A DNA stretch of 64,000 nucleotides, from the NCBI RefSeq assembly GCF_000835495.1, contig NW_015622541.1, forward strand, positions 4,340,001 to 4,404,000. The letters are read 5' to 3'. A program made the translations under genes and the position numbers. Below, one piece after another: positions 1 through 10,653 of this stretch (positions are counted from its first letter, which is position 1; each line of letters starts with the position of its first letter). The notes below the pieces were generated by a model, which saw only the letters and a program-made list of their open reading frames with translations, did not search any database and was not told where the DNA came from. The DNA comes from Cladophialophora immunda (taxonomy: Eukaryota > Ascomycota > Eurotiomycetes > Chaetothyriales > Herpotrichiellaceae).

Positions 1-2
1 TG

Positions 3-578
3 GCTCCTTTCAAGCCGATACAATTCACCGAAGCAAGGCTCCTCGACCAATATATCTCTCACACGCGGATAGTATCCGAAGAGATCGAGCGTTTGATCGA
101 AGAGGCCCAAGCTTTACTTTTGGTCCTGCAGAACCTCGAAGATCGACTCGACGTGATCCACGCGATCGCATTACGCGACAACATCGCCGCCCAGGCTGGC
201 AAGGATGAGATCCTCTCGCATCTCTGGACCCTGCTGGGCGGCAATCGGGCCAAGTTGGGCAAGTACAACAACCAACTGACACTTCTAAGACAAGTGGGCC
301 AGTATCGGAAAGTTGCATGGGCGCATGTTTCAGCTACGATCCTTAAGCTGCAGGCCATGGGTGCAGAGCTGGAGGAGCTACGTACGAGGGTGTCAAGTGC
401 CGAAGTACTAAGAGGGCACAAGGAGATCCCGCTCGCGGTGCATGTAGAGAACATAAGGTTGGGAGTGCAGCGGCTCGAGGAGGGCAGGGAGAAGGCCAGG
501 CGGCTTGAGCAGAGCCATGTGAGAAGGGTTATCGAAGGGGCGGACCAAGGGAATGTCATGGCGTTAGGACAGGCTTGA
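3..578 (+). CDS. Conserved coiled-coil protein, 3' end only
   Basis: The frame is open from the first bases and ends at TGA 576-578, giving the last 191 residues of a protein whose start lies outside the window. I do not recognise the family by name. It is charged and leucine-rich with long predicted helices: Glu/Arg/Leu-rich stretches near residues 10-45 of the visible part and again over the last 90 residues look like coiled coils. A hydrophobic run (LLLVLQ) lies inside the first helix, but no clear membrane segment is visible. Smooth coding character and lack of stops argue for a real last exon. It is convergent with SNU13, 386 bp away. The role is unknown. Confidence 0.7.
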   Translation, partial: APFKPIQFTEARLLDQYISHTRIVSEEIERLIEEAQALLLVLQNLEDRLDVIHAIALRDNIAAQAGKDEILSHLWTLLGGNRAKLGKYNNQLTLLRQVGQYRKVAWAHVSATILKLQAMGAELEELRTRVSSAEVLRGHKEIPLAVHVENIRLGVQRLEEGREKARRLEQSHVRRVIEGADQGNVMALGQA

Positions 579-964
579 GGGCAGCGAACACTGTCAACGA
601 TTGTAATGATTTGATTGCGTGCACATTCAGCGACAACAAGGTTGCAAGGGGACGGATAAGGATCGGTCGGATAATGTATCAAAGCAGGTATCACATGGCA
701 GATGGTCTGGCCCTACTCGGTATACGAGTTGTGAATGCAGCTTTATTGTGTTGTGGTAGATTTTGTTTTTGCAGCCTCGTGTTCTCACACTCTTTGTGTC
801 TCGTGTTTTGCAATGGAACGGGTTGCATATTACACCATTAGAGGTGGAATATGCCATGGCACCCAGCACTCATTCCCATTGTCGCACAGCACCCTTCGCA
901 ACCCCATTACCTCCCAGTCCACAGAGTCACGCCTGTCCCATTTCCACTCCTCAACTCCTCCAAC
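579..964. other. Convergent 3' intergenic region
   Basis: This 386-bp stretch lies between two convergent stop codons and presumably holds both 3' UTRs. I see no gene or repeat in it. Confidence 0.5.
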
Positions 965-1483
965 CTAGATCATCAATCTCTCCACGCGGTTCTTCAACTC
1001 GCGGATTTGGGGCATCAAATCACTGGACTCGTTGGTCGTGATGCTCGCCGCAATAACCGCCCGCGAAACACCACAAGCTCTGCCCAGCGCCGTCTTGGAA
1101 TTAACATAGACATACGGCACGTTCTTGTCTTCGGCGAGGAGGGGAAGGTGCAGGAGAATCGCGAGCGGAGAAGTGTCGGCGGCCAGGACGATGAGCTCGG
1201 CGGTGCCGCGGTTGAGGGTTTTGGTTGCTGGTGCAGAACAGGGTCAGTATACCAGGAATGAGATCGGGGGAGGAAGCGGAGAAACTCACTTTCGTTTGCG
1301 CCTTTTCTCAGCTGGCGGTGGTGAGAGGCCTGCTGGACGGTGTCCCTGCAACCTCGAGTCAGCGCGGTGTTGTAAGGACAGCGGTGGAAGGCCTTCTGGC
1401 GAAGGAGAAGCAAAGACTTACAGAATCTTCTGCGACAGCGCTTCGTCGGCCAGAGGCCACGCAGCGCTCGGGTTGTCGGCCAT
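965..1483 (-). CDS. SNU13: Snu13, 15.5K L7Ae-family RNA-binding protein of U4/U6.U5 snRNP and box C/D snoRNPs
   Basis: Three exons on the minus strand: 1422-1483, 1290-1345 and 965-1227, joined at GTAAGT...CAG and GTGAGT...CAG. They give exactly 126 residues, the usual Snu13 length. The protein starts [13 protein letters not shown] and shows the family's QLRKGANE and KTLNRG segments, the conserved [14 protein letters not shown] region and GRACGVSR. Snu13 binds the kink-turn of U4 snRNA and of box C/D snoRNAs, nucleating the U4 snRNP and the methylation-guide snoRNP in the nucleus and nucleolus. At the first splice junction the usual Ala after GANE reads as Thr, so that boundary could be a few bases off. 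The gene shares a 492-bp divergent promoter with the V-ATPase c subunit. Confidence 0.95.
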
Positions 1484-1975
1484 TTTTGTGGTATGCGGGT
1501 TTGATATTTCGAAATTGTTCGATCGAGCGGGACGCAACACACTGGTTGCTGTGGGAGGATCGAAGTTTTCGGGAATTCGAGCTTGAAGGAGAGTTGTAGT
1601 CTAATAAACAAGCTTGTAGCAAAGGGTTCCTTGCGTTGGCTCGCCCTTTGCTTGTGCGGTGAAGAATGTCACACTGAACGACCCTGAGTGTTGGTGAGTC
1701 TATCAAAAAATTAATTCTCGGGGATCTTAAAAGTTTACGCGGAGGCACAGAAGAACTCGGCCGACTTTCCTTTGCGGGAGGCCGCCAAGTTGGAGCTTCC
1801 CCTTCGAACTCGACCTTCGAAACATCATCACCCATTTCCTGCTCAGCACTGAAAACCCATTCCATTCCTGCTCAAATCCATCATCGCCGTCAAGCTCTTT
1901 TCGCTTCGTCCGACTATCGCAGCACCTATTGATCGAATTAGGAGCTATCACGAGCGAATCAGGCAGCCAGTCAAG
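1484..1975. promoter_or_regulatory. Divergent promoter between SNU13 and vma-3
   Basis: These 492 bp separate two housekeeping start codons pointing away from each other. They must carry both 5' UTRs and promoters. No single regulatory motif stands out by eye. Confidence 0.5.
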
Positions 1976-2792
1976 ATGTCTTCCGATCTCTGGTATGTGT
2001 TCCTGGTGCCCCCCATGCTCCCCGATTCCCTTCAGCCTGCGCCCGTCTCCACGATAAGGTGGATGGAGCTACTACTCAACACCGCCTTCCATTCGACTTC
2101 CTTCTTGAGATATATGGTACTGACATGTCTGCTTCTTTAGTCCCGTCTATGCGGTATGTTATGCTTCCCTACGCGATATGCCACCTCATCTACCTTGACG
2201 CTTTCCTCTCCCACTCTTTGTTCGTCCGAAAACGCTTTTGTGGAAGAGAGAGCTGACTGTCTCAATGTTGACTAGCCCTTCTTTGGCGCCATGGGTTGCA
2301 CATCTGCCATCGTCTTCACATGCTTTGGCGCCGCATACGGAACCGCGAAGTCTGGCGTCGGCATCTCCGCTATGGGTGTCCTTAGACCGGATCTCATTGT
2401 CAAGAGTATGAACTGCTGAAGCTCCTATGCTCCTCCGCAATCGACCAGGAGAGCTGACAAGTACAGATATCGTCCCCGTCATTATGGCCGGTATCATCGG
2501 TATCTACGGCCTGGTCGTTTCCGTCTTGATCTCCGACAACCTCTCCCAAAAGGAAGCACTGTTCACCAGCTTCATTCAACTTGGTGCTGGCTTGTCCGTG
2601 GGTCTCGCTGGTCTCGCTGCCGGCTTTGCAATTGGCATTGTCGGTGATGCTGGTGTTCGTGGCACCGCCCAGCAACCCCGTTTGTTTGTTGGCATGATCC
2701 TCATCCTGATTTTCGCCGAAGTGTTGGGTCTCTACGGGTTGATCGTTGCGCTTCTGATGAACTCAAAGGCGCAGACCGATGTAACCTGCTAG
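1976..2792 (+). CDS. vma-3: V-type H+-ATPase proteolipid subunit c
   Basis: Four exons: 1976-1992, 2141-2153 (13 nt), 2276-2405 and 2467-2792. Together they encode 161 residues, the normal fungal length. The protein is almost entirely four hydrophobic helices with the family's Gly-rich helix-1 segment [13 protein letters not shown], a second duplicated Gly-rich helix ([16 protein letters not shown]) and the helix-4 proton-carrying Glu in [13 protein letters not shown]. It forms the c-ring of the Vo sector that translocates protons into vacuole, Golgi and endosomes. The first two exons are very small, so the start depends on splicing, but the frame closes perfectly: phases 2 and 0, then 1. The name follows Neurospora usage. 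Confidence 0.95.
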
Positions 2793-4950
2793 AGTGGGAG
2801 AGGAGTGTGAGCAAGACCCCGGGGAAGAGAGGATTGGCGGCTGCAATGGAGCGCCATGAGAAGGACGGAAGACAAGAGGGGATGGAGATCGAGATGAAAT
2901 GAGACCGTGGATGGTATCCATCAAACGAGACTGACAATTGCCAATATGTCCTGTGTCAGCCATGAAACCAACGTCAATTACCACCGAGAACCGACAACCA
3001 CCACGGCACCCACATTAGGGGCAGCCATTTTTGCAAAGACTTGTCCTTGAACCCGAATGCTTGTTATGTATGAATGCTAGAGCTTTTGATCACAGATCAG
3101 GCGGCGCAAGTTGATTGCTCGCTCGCAGGGCTAGGGCTACGGATCGTATAGTATAGTGTATTAAACCGGATTAAACCTCAATCCCTGGAGAGAAAGGTCC
3201 TTTTCATCTTTTCCTCTTTTTTTAAATACAATCTCAGCCCTGTTTGCTACAAAAGTACCCGTGGCAGGATCCCACGACTTGGCGATGTCGTGTCTCGACA
3301 TAGGATCCAAGTTCACACTCGCAACGAGCTTGACAAAATGCATAGAAGCGCCAGCCAGGTACTACAACTTAAGCCCACCTACCCAACTATGCAGGTATGT
3401 ATTTGCACAGAGGACGGATATCCTGTGCAGAGAGGCTGAGCTGTTGGAAAGCAGTAGTTCCGTTTCGTCCGTCGACGGCGCGGCAATGCGGACTCGGTTA
3501 ATCGTTTTACAGCTCTACTATAGGCACTCATGCCTCCTGGAGTATAGCTACGTACAGTACCGAGCTGAGTGTTAGGTACCGAGGATACCTAGCCATCTTC
3601 CTTGCTAGCCACATGCATATGTCAGAGTAGTATCCTCACTATCAGAAGATTCCTCGCGAACCAAAAAACCCAAGTACTCTATGCGGATCGATCGCAGGGG
3701 ATGGAGGAAGCCCTTACAACCTTAGCCCCGACGGGTTGGTTGGCTGAGCCTCACCTAGCACTCCCAGGGGTAACACACTGAAATGCAAGCAGAGCGCAGG
3801 TTGGCCCCTCGATCGATCGACTACACCTACGTCTCAACCGAAACCTGCTTCCGACCATCGCCTGGGCATTTGCGCTGCTGCCAAACAATATCGCAGCCGA
3901 CATCACCGACTCGAAGACCACGTGAGTATATATTCAGGAATGCAGGTTTACGACAAAGAGTGTTCTTCCTTGCAAGATTCTTCGGCGGATTCAGTCCTTG
4001 CCCTTCCATTGACCAGGTACTGAGCCATACCTCTCTGGTGCTCGAACCGCTGGGGATCGGGATTACGTGTTGAGGGTTCATAAGCTGGTGTCACCGAACC
4101 AAAGGAAACAGCGCCCGACAGCTGATCTCCCCCCTTTCCCCCACCTCGCCCTACAAAAAAGGTGGGAAAAGAAAGCACTACCTATACAGAACTGGTCCCT
4201 GAGCAAGCGGCACCACTAGGAGCCGCAGAAGTCTCCGCGTCGCCAAAATAGACGCAATGAGGCCCTCGCTTTGCCAGCAGAAGCCACCCACTCATTTCAG
4301 ATGTTCAGGACGTGAGCCGCAACAAGAACCCAACTAGTAACGAGGATGGTGAAGCTCGCTCGATTAATACCCATCATCCCCAGGAAATGAGCCAGGAAAC
4401 TCATACGATCCACCTCAACATCTGCCGCATCGCCTCAGCATTGTACCCAGCATTTGCACCGGCATAAGTGATGGTTCTTTTTGGCTTGCTATCTGAAGAA
4501 TGGTGGGTGCGTGCTAACAACCAAGCACCTCACAGCGGCTATGCTCTCGATTTAGGACTGATTGCTCCTGCCACGGGCCAGCACGCTGGCGAATCAATTG
4601 GTACCTCGAAAGCGAGCTCACAAATGTGCCTCTGCAGGGTGACACGAACGTACCCCCCTTCCTTATTTTTGTTCCTGACTTCAGCCTAATCTCAACATTA
4701 GGTGTCTCAGGAGACTCTGCACGGGGCTCCTCTTCTTTGTAGGACCAATAGCCTTCCTATTGGGGTTAGGGCAACATTTTTGTTGTTGACGTTGCAACGC
4801 ATTGTTTGTTCGGACACTCTTGTTGGAATGCAGGATTCTCGCTTTGCCTGCTCTTGACCGCGTGTGCCTTTATTTGTTTCTATTCACTGTTTCCATGCTC
4901 AGCACATCCTAAGTTTGAAAGGCCAACGCAATCGTCTCACGTTCGTCGCT
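2793..4950. other. Intergenic region without a supported gene
   Basis: This 2.16-kb stretch holds the vma-3 3' UTR and the upstream region of the next gene. Only short open frames without family resemblance are present. I see no mobile element, RNA gene or clear repeat in it. Confidence 0.45.
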
Positions 4951-7069
4951 ATGCCTGGAGGAAGGAAGACAAAGAAGGCCCCGCCGGCATCAAAATCTGG
5001 AACGAAGTCGAAGAGGTCCAGACAGGTCACCTCCCGACCCGCTCACAAAATGGTAACATACAAAGCTCACCGCATGTTCAATTTTGTTTGCCTTGTCGCC
5101 ACTGGAAGTTTGTGTTTTTCCCTGGTGTGGAATGGTAAAGATCTCTTGAGGTTCAATTTCTGACGCGTTGTATCTACAAAAGGCTTCCAAAGACACAAAT
5201 ACCACGCCAATTCCTTCCCCAAAGCGTGTGACGAGATCTAGCCTGAGGTCTCACCTGCCCACCAATCTGCCAGACAGACCCACGGAAGACGATCCAGAGG
5301 CGTTGCTTCGAATATCACGCAAGAAGAAAAGAGAAGCAAAAGCTGCTGCAGAGTCTCAGGAGGTCCCTGAAAAAAGCCAGACCAAAGACCAAATCAGAGA
5401 CCTTGCTCAAAGTGCCGAAGTTGCTTCCGCAGGTGTTTGCGCTCGTGTTCACGAAGACAATACTGACGACGAGGAGGGCTCCGAAGAGCGGGAAGATCGC
5501 GCTGCATCACAAGATATAGACGAAGAGCAGGGGTTCAACAGCAGCTGGGGCTATCCACCTCCCTTGGATGACGACGAGGACTCATCACAATATAGAGAAG
5601 AGCAGGAGTTCAATCGCAGCTGGGGCTATCTACCTCCCTTGGATGACGACGAGGACTCATCACAAAATATAGACCCAGAGCAGGAGTTCAATCGCAGCTG
5701 GGGCTATCTACCTCCCTTGGATGACGAGGCTGCAGCGATCATCGAAGCTATCATTGCAAATCCCGACATGGCTCTAACGCTCTCAAGGATCAACCCAACT
5801 CACGAGGACTTTAGCGAGGGCCTCAGCCTCAGAAATGTCCTCTTAACCCAAAGCACAGATCCCGACCCCTATGCCGACCAAATTCAAAACCTCAAATCAC
5901 CCGTACTTGTCGAGGAGACCGAGGCAGAAAGAGATTCTCACGGACGGATCTGGGCATTGGATCGAGCGAAGATTGGCCAAGGCTCGAACGAGGCGCTCTT
6001 TCAGAGAACGCTGATGATGGACCTGATAGGCCGACACCTTTTCATCTACAACAGAGAGCGCGCAAAGTCCGATTATCTCGATTTCAGCGTCGAAGAATTA
6101 TGGACTTGCCCGCCGATGCCGAGTCGAGCCTATTATCAAGGAGATCCCTTCCTGTCACAGCCTAAGCCAGATCTTGCGGTTTGTTTCCGTAGAGAAGCAA
6201 CCATACCTAACAATCTGTGGTTTCTACTTCCGAAAGCAACAAGGGGACTTGCCTGCTTTGAGCGCAAGAACGCGACCGGCCACGGCAAAATATTCAATTT
6301 TCTCACTATTGAAGCCAAGAAGGACAAGACTTCGACCGATGACGTGGTCGGAAAATGTCAAAGTCTGAACAATGCGAGTCAGGCTCTACACAATATGTTC
6401 GAATTCTTCCGAGAAGCTGGTCACGAAGACACCTTCTTTGCCAAAGTGAGATTCTTCTCGGCGGTAGCTAGTTCAGAAGGCGTGCTGATTCGCATTCATC
6501 GAGCAACCGAAGAACGGTCTGGACAGGGACTCATCGTGCCGGGAAGACAAGATTACCCTCTCGAGTTCGAGTTTCAAGATTTTGCGCACATCCCCAAATC
6601 CCAGTTCGATCGGGCCACGGTTCTGAAGACATTCGAAAAGATCATGATCGGGTATGGGGTGGGGGTACTCCGTGACTTGATCCAAACCGCGGCTGCAGCT
6701 ATCGTTGAAAAACTAAAGAGCGATCCCAAACAGCGTAAGCTGAGAAACAATCCTCATTTCTATCGATATGATCAAATCTTTGTCAGGCCTAAGAGCGGGA
6801 TTCCATCATGGCTGGAAAACCTGGACTCGACACAGGCGGTGTCCACGAACGCGAGGACATTCGAGGCGCCCAGTCACGCATATTCTCAAGCGAACAACTC
6901 CACTGCCAGGACGCGAAGTGGTTCAGCAACTCCAACGCAAGACCAGATTCCGGGGCCTAGCCAACCGACCACAGGTAGAGGGGAGAAGCGACCAAGATCG
7001 CCGCCTCCGGGTAAGATGTCGGCGTCTGGACCGGAACGAAAGCGAAGAGCGAAGGGTCGACTTCCTTGA
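4951..7069 (+). CDS. Nuclear-type protein with PD-(D/E)XK-like core (resembles DUF7924-class fungal domain) and tandem acidic repeat
   Basis: Two exons, 4951-5052 and 5183-7069, joined by a 130-nt intron in phase 0, give 662 residues. The start ATG opens a Lys/Arg-rich leader (MPGGRKTKKAPPASK...) that looks like a nuclear localisation signal; another basic cluster, RKRRAKGR, ends the protein. Residues about 145-220 carry three copies of a 25/26-residue repeat (EFN-SWGYLPPLDDDEDSSQ type). The folded part is roughly residues 250-560. Asp364 in PKPDLAV and Glu411/Lys413 in LTIEAKK have the order and spacing of a restriction-endonuclease-like PD-(D/E)XK site. Fungal genomes carry many such proteins of unknown role, often annotated DUF7924. 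Nuclease activity is an inference and the family label is from memory. It stands alone in about 4 kb of gene-poor DNA. Confidence 0.8.
5513..5740 (+). repeat. In-frame tandem repeat, three units of 75-78 bp
   Basis: Anchoring on the GAAGAGCAG segment, copies begin at about 5522, 5597 and 5675, so the periods are 75 and 78 nt. Units 2 and 3 are nearly identical and unit 1 slightly diverged. Each encodes an acidic stretch with an aromatic core (SWGYLPPLDD). The repeat keeps frame, so it changes protein length without disrupting it. Confidence 0.9.
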
Positions 7070-7587
7070 ATGCGCCAGTCGAGGACGTCTGATGACTTGC
7101 CATGTCGGGCGCCGGAGGGTTGAAGGAGCCATGTCCACGCTCTTTTGGTCGAATGTTGAAGGAGGCCATGCATGGGCAGGAGGTCACGCACGGGCAGGAG
7201 GCCATGCGCGGCACCATTGAAACGTCCCTCTAGATTTGGGCATGCGAGGCTGGGATGGTCGTGGTACGGGTTTGGAAGGCTTCCAGAAACGGTCTTACGC
7301 GGTTCAAAAAAAAGATGTCGGGCAATGGCAAGCACAGGCGCATGGTGTTGAGCGAATCATAGGGATGGATGGGCGACTCAAAGTGGCATTAGCTACCGGT
7401 TGGGAGGTTTCTTGGGTCTATTTTCATGCAGTTTGTTCACCGCGATGAGGAAGGTTGGATGGCAGCCCAATCAATCAATTAATTAATATTATCATCCTCA
7501 TCATCATTACTTTCTTCGCGAACCGGACTGAAACCCCCCAGGCTCCATTTGAAATACGGGTTCGATCCCTAGAAACGAAGAGGCCCC

Positions 7588-7605
7588 GGGGGGGGGGGGG
7601 GGGGG
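7588..7605. repeat. Poly-G tract (18 G)
   Basis: Eighteen consecutive G residues follow CCCC. The length is likely polymorphic and could be inexact in assembly. Long G tracts can form quadruplexes. Confidence 0.85.
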
Positions 7606-8082
7606 AAGCGAAAGGTCGCCCGTCGCCTTGACCCGGTCTTAAAGCGGGAGAGAGTCAAGTTCTGCTCGTCAGGGCTTCGTTCGCAATCACAAAGGGTCCC
7701 TAACGTCGCTCGCCCGGGGGCAAAGATGATCGAATACCCCGTGCGTGCGGAGCGAAGTTTAGTTCGAAATCGGTCCGATTGAAGGGGCGCGCGGGATAGT
7801 CGTTGTTTCAAGCCGCTGCTGCTGCTGCTTCGGTGCCTCACCATCCTCACCATATCAAACCCAGAGAGACGGAGACGGAGACGGTGTAGAGAATCCTGCA
7901 AAATTGCCAACCAGCCCAAGACAGCCGGCTACATGGTCTGTTCAGATTCCACGGGACGGGCAAGCGAAGGCTGTTGTCGGTCGGTTCAGGCTGAGATGGG
8001 AAGGGGGAGGGAGACGGGGAGAGGAGTGGAGCGACAAGGCTGTGGTTATTGGTCCTCTAGGCGCCATGCCATGTATATTGTG

Positions 8083-8098
8083 TACTCCGTACTCCGTA
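8083..8098 (+). repeat. Two overlapping copies of TACTCCGTA
   Basis: The 9-mer occurs at 8083-8091 and 8090-8098, sharing one base. A near copy in inverse orientation (TACGGAGCA) follows at about 8153. Further exact copies in the window lie at 8376-8384, 12225-12233 and 29946-29954. Confidence 0.6.
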
Positions 8099-8613
8099 CT
8101 TACCTACGTATGCACCGCGCACTAGGCCGGTATGTATCTAGGCATGTACGAGTACGGAGCATGTAATAATTAAGGGATGGAATGACGATGCGTGCCGACG
8201 TGCGTCCGAAGTCGGCCCTGGATCCGAGACCTTGGCTGGACTCGGTACTTCTCCTCCTCTGGAGGTCCAAGGTAGGAAGGAAAACGAGGGGAAACGATCG
8301 ATCCGAGAAGAGAGCGAAGAGATTATTCTGGGAGGGCCACGTCTGAGGTTTAGGGACCTGGTTCGATCGAGGCGGTACTCCGTATATAGTTCTGCGTTGC
8401 GAAGATGGAACTGAAACGATAAGCTGCTACTCGCCGACTGCGTCCCGCCCAAAGTCGAGGAGACAACCAGGACTCTGCAAGACCCGCTTGAAATGCAACG
8501 ACAATGGAAAAAATCCTCATGTCCAGATGTGTCTAACTCAGGTGTATGATCCTTGCAAGCAATGCGAACTGGCAGAAAAAAAGGGTAGACCCTCGCGTCC
8601 CGTGCAGGTGGCA

Positions 8614-9867
8614 TTATATCTGGCCCAACTTCCGCCTCAAGTTCCTTGTCTTGCGCATCAACTTCTTGTACTTGTGCTTCTTCATCTTCAAGCGCCTTTG
8701 TCTCTTGACACTGATCGCGTACATTCCTTCTCTTCTCTTGGATGGAATAGAGCCGATTTGCCTTCGGTGGCCAATGATCCGGCTTCGTCCCAAAGGTGAT
8801 TGTTGTTCAATCTCTTGCAGGGACGATGAGGCGTCTGGGTTCTCGATTTCCCTGATAGACGCACCACGGCTGGTGAAAAAGCCCTCGCTTTGCAGATCCG
8901 ACGAGTCTCGCGGGACGTTGATAACCACCTGTTGAATATAAGGGTCATTATAATCCTGTTGTTCTATTTCCACTTCCAGGGCCTTGGCTTGCAATTCTTC
9001 CCCCCTCTCTGCTTGGGCTGCAGATTGCTCTTCGCTCGCGTTGATCTCAGCATCGCTGATGGGTCGGGGTACCGGAGGAACATTGAATGGCCGAAACCTT
9101 CGCTGGATTTCTTGGATGACTAATTTGATATTGCCTCCCGCGACCTGAATGGTTTGCGGTGCACCGTCGAGATGATGTGTTCGATTCGGATCAGCGGGGG
9201 CCTCATTGCGCTGCATGAGGGCTTTGATCAGAGCCGCCTTCTGCTCGGCCGTATTTTGTGAGGGCTGATCTGCATGCTTTTGAGCAATATGCTCGTCTAG
9301 GGTTTCCACCGCGGAAGCAAGGGTGTAGATAACATCCTGAGACGAAGTACGTGATCTCGATTTCGGCTTTGGCTGGAAGATTTTGTCAACCGCTTCTATC
9401 GACGCCTCGGGAGGCACGGGTCCGGTGATAGACATGGGTCGATGGGTTGAGAAGAAGGAGGCAACATAAACATCTAACAATGTAATCAGCCGAGGACGAT
9501 GTGACTATCCGCCATGCAGACCTTTTGGGTTCAAGTGCTGCAGACTAGGCACCGCAGGTAGTTTTGAAGTCCAGTCATCCTGGGTTTCCTTGTTCTCCGC
9601 CTTGTCCTTGGAAGACCTTTTCTTCGAAAGGCGCGACTCAGCGCCCGGTCGCTTCGACTCAGATCGGGGAGCGCCGACTTGTTTCACAGAAGCTGCTGGG
9701 ATTGCCGGGGAGCCATTGTTCGGCGGTATGGGTGGCTTCGAAGAGGAATGCCGCCGCTGGTGAGCGTTGGAGGTGAAGGAGGCTACCGTAGGAGTAGATG
9801 GGCGAGAGGGTACTGCCGGGGCATTCGTACAGGTGCGCGCCACTCGGCGCAGAGAAGTATTGAACAT
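8614..9867 (-). CDS. COX24: COX24/mS38-type mitochondrial small-subunit protein
   Basis: Two exons, 9522-9867 and 8614-9473, with a 48-nt intron, encode 401 residues. The N-terminus (MFNTSLRRVARTC..., Arg/Ser-rich, no acids) is a mitochondrial presequence. The middle is low-complexity and charged. The diagnostic part is the last ~36 residues, a very basic tail starting MYAISVKRQRRLKMKKHKYK and ending in RNLRRKLGQI, matching the conserved C-terminal domain (DUF1713) of yeast Cox24/Qri5 and human AURKAIP1. These proteins are mitoribosomal subunit mS38; in yeast the gene is needed for COX1 mRNA processing and translation. The donor is GTCTGC rather than the commonest form, but the phase closes. 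The long middle is typical of filamentous fungi. Confidence 0.9.
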
Positions 9868-10653
9868 GTGTCTCAGCACCCAGAGAAGGGAAAAGATGGG
9901 CAGGGGCAGGACGTCCTGGGGGACAACGGCGGCGGGGTGGTGAGTCGGAAGGTTGAAGCTGATAAAGAGCAGAAGGGATCCAAGATCGGAGTTGAACGTG
10001 ACGGCGATTCGAATGCCAAGGTGACTAAAACTTGCTCGCAGCTCAGCCTGTTTCGGCACAATGGTGGTGCCGCCCTATGCTCATGCTAGTTGCGTCCCGA
10101 GTCAGCGTTATCACTACAGCCCTCGTATAAGTATTCAATAAACTAATTTAGATTTCGCTAGGGACACTTCACATGTTCTCAAGCAACTCATCATAGAGGA
10201 TTAAGGGTGATCGATATAAGCATTTTTTGGAGTCCTATTGTTCCTTATCTAACCCCTGACGCTGACAATACATAACTAGGTCATTTCTACCATAGTAATT
10301 AGTAGTGGAGAGAGAGAGTCGTGCCCAAGAGGTGGTCGAAATGCTTATTGAGGATGGTTGATCGTGTTTGTGGTTTTCTCCGAGCTTTGTGATTCAGATG
10401 TGGAGCGATTCGATTATCGTGGCGACCTACCTACATTGCTCGAGGAAAAAGAGGTATTCGCCGACGATGATTCGACACGTGTCAAGGGACTCCATCGCGT
10501 CGCGAACAGACTTGACGAACAGACTTGAAACTAGGTTGAAATGGAATTAAATATTCATCGAGTGAAACCAGACCAAAGCGCAAATCACCTCCTCTGCTTC
10601 CGTTCATCGTCTGTTCTCTTCTCCCTCCGTTCCCCAGAACAACCTCTGTATAA
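9868..10653. other. Intergenic: COX24 upstream region and 3' side of the next gene
   Basis: This 786-bp stretch contains the COX24 promoter on its left side and is AT-richer around 10100-10330. I see no gene or RNA in it. Confidence 0.45.

Larger units (their letters stand above)
7070..8613. other. Gene-poor intergenic region with simple repeats
   Basis: This 1.54-kb stretch has no supported gene. It holds a short GGCAGGAGG-type minisatellite near 7165-7210, an 18-base G run at 7588-7605, and three copies of the 9-mer TACTCCGTA (8083-8091, 8090-8098, 8376-8384). A GGTTCGATCC-like box at 7559 does not belong to a foldable tRNA. Confidence 0.5.

Noticed and set aside
7530..7590. tRNA-like B box (GGTTCGATCC) near 7559
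   Set aside because: The T-arm stem pairs only partly, no A box at the right distance and no matching acceptor stem.
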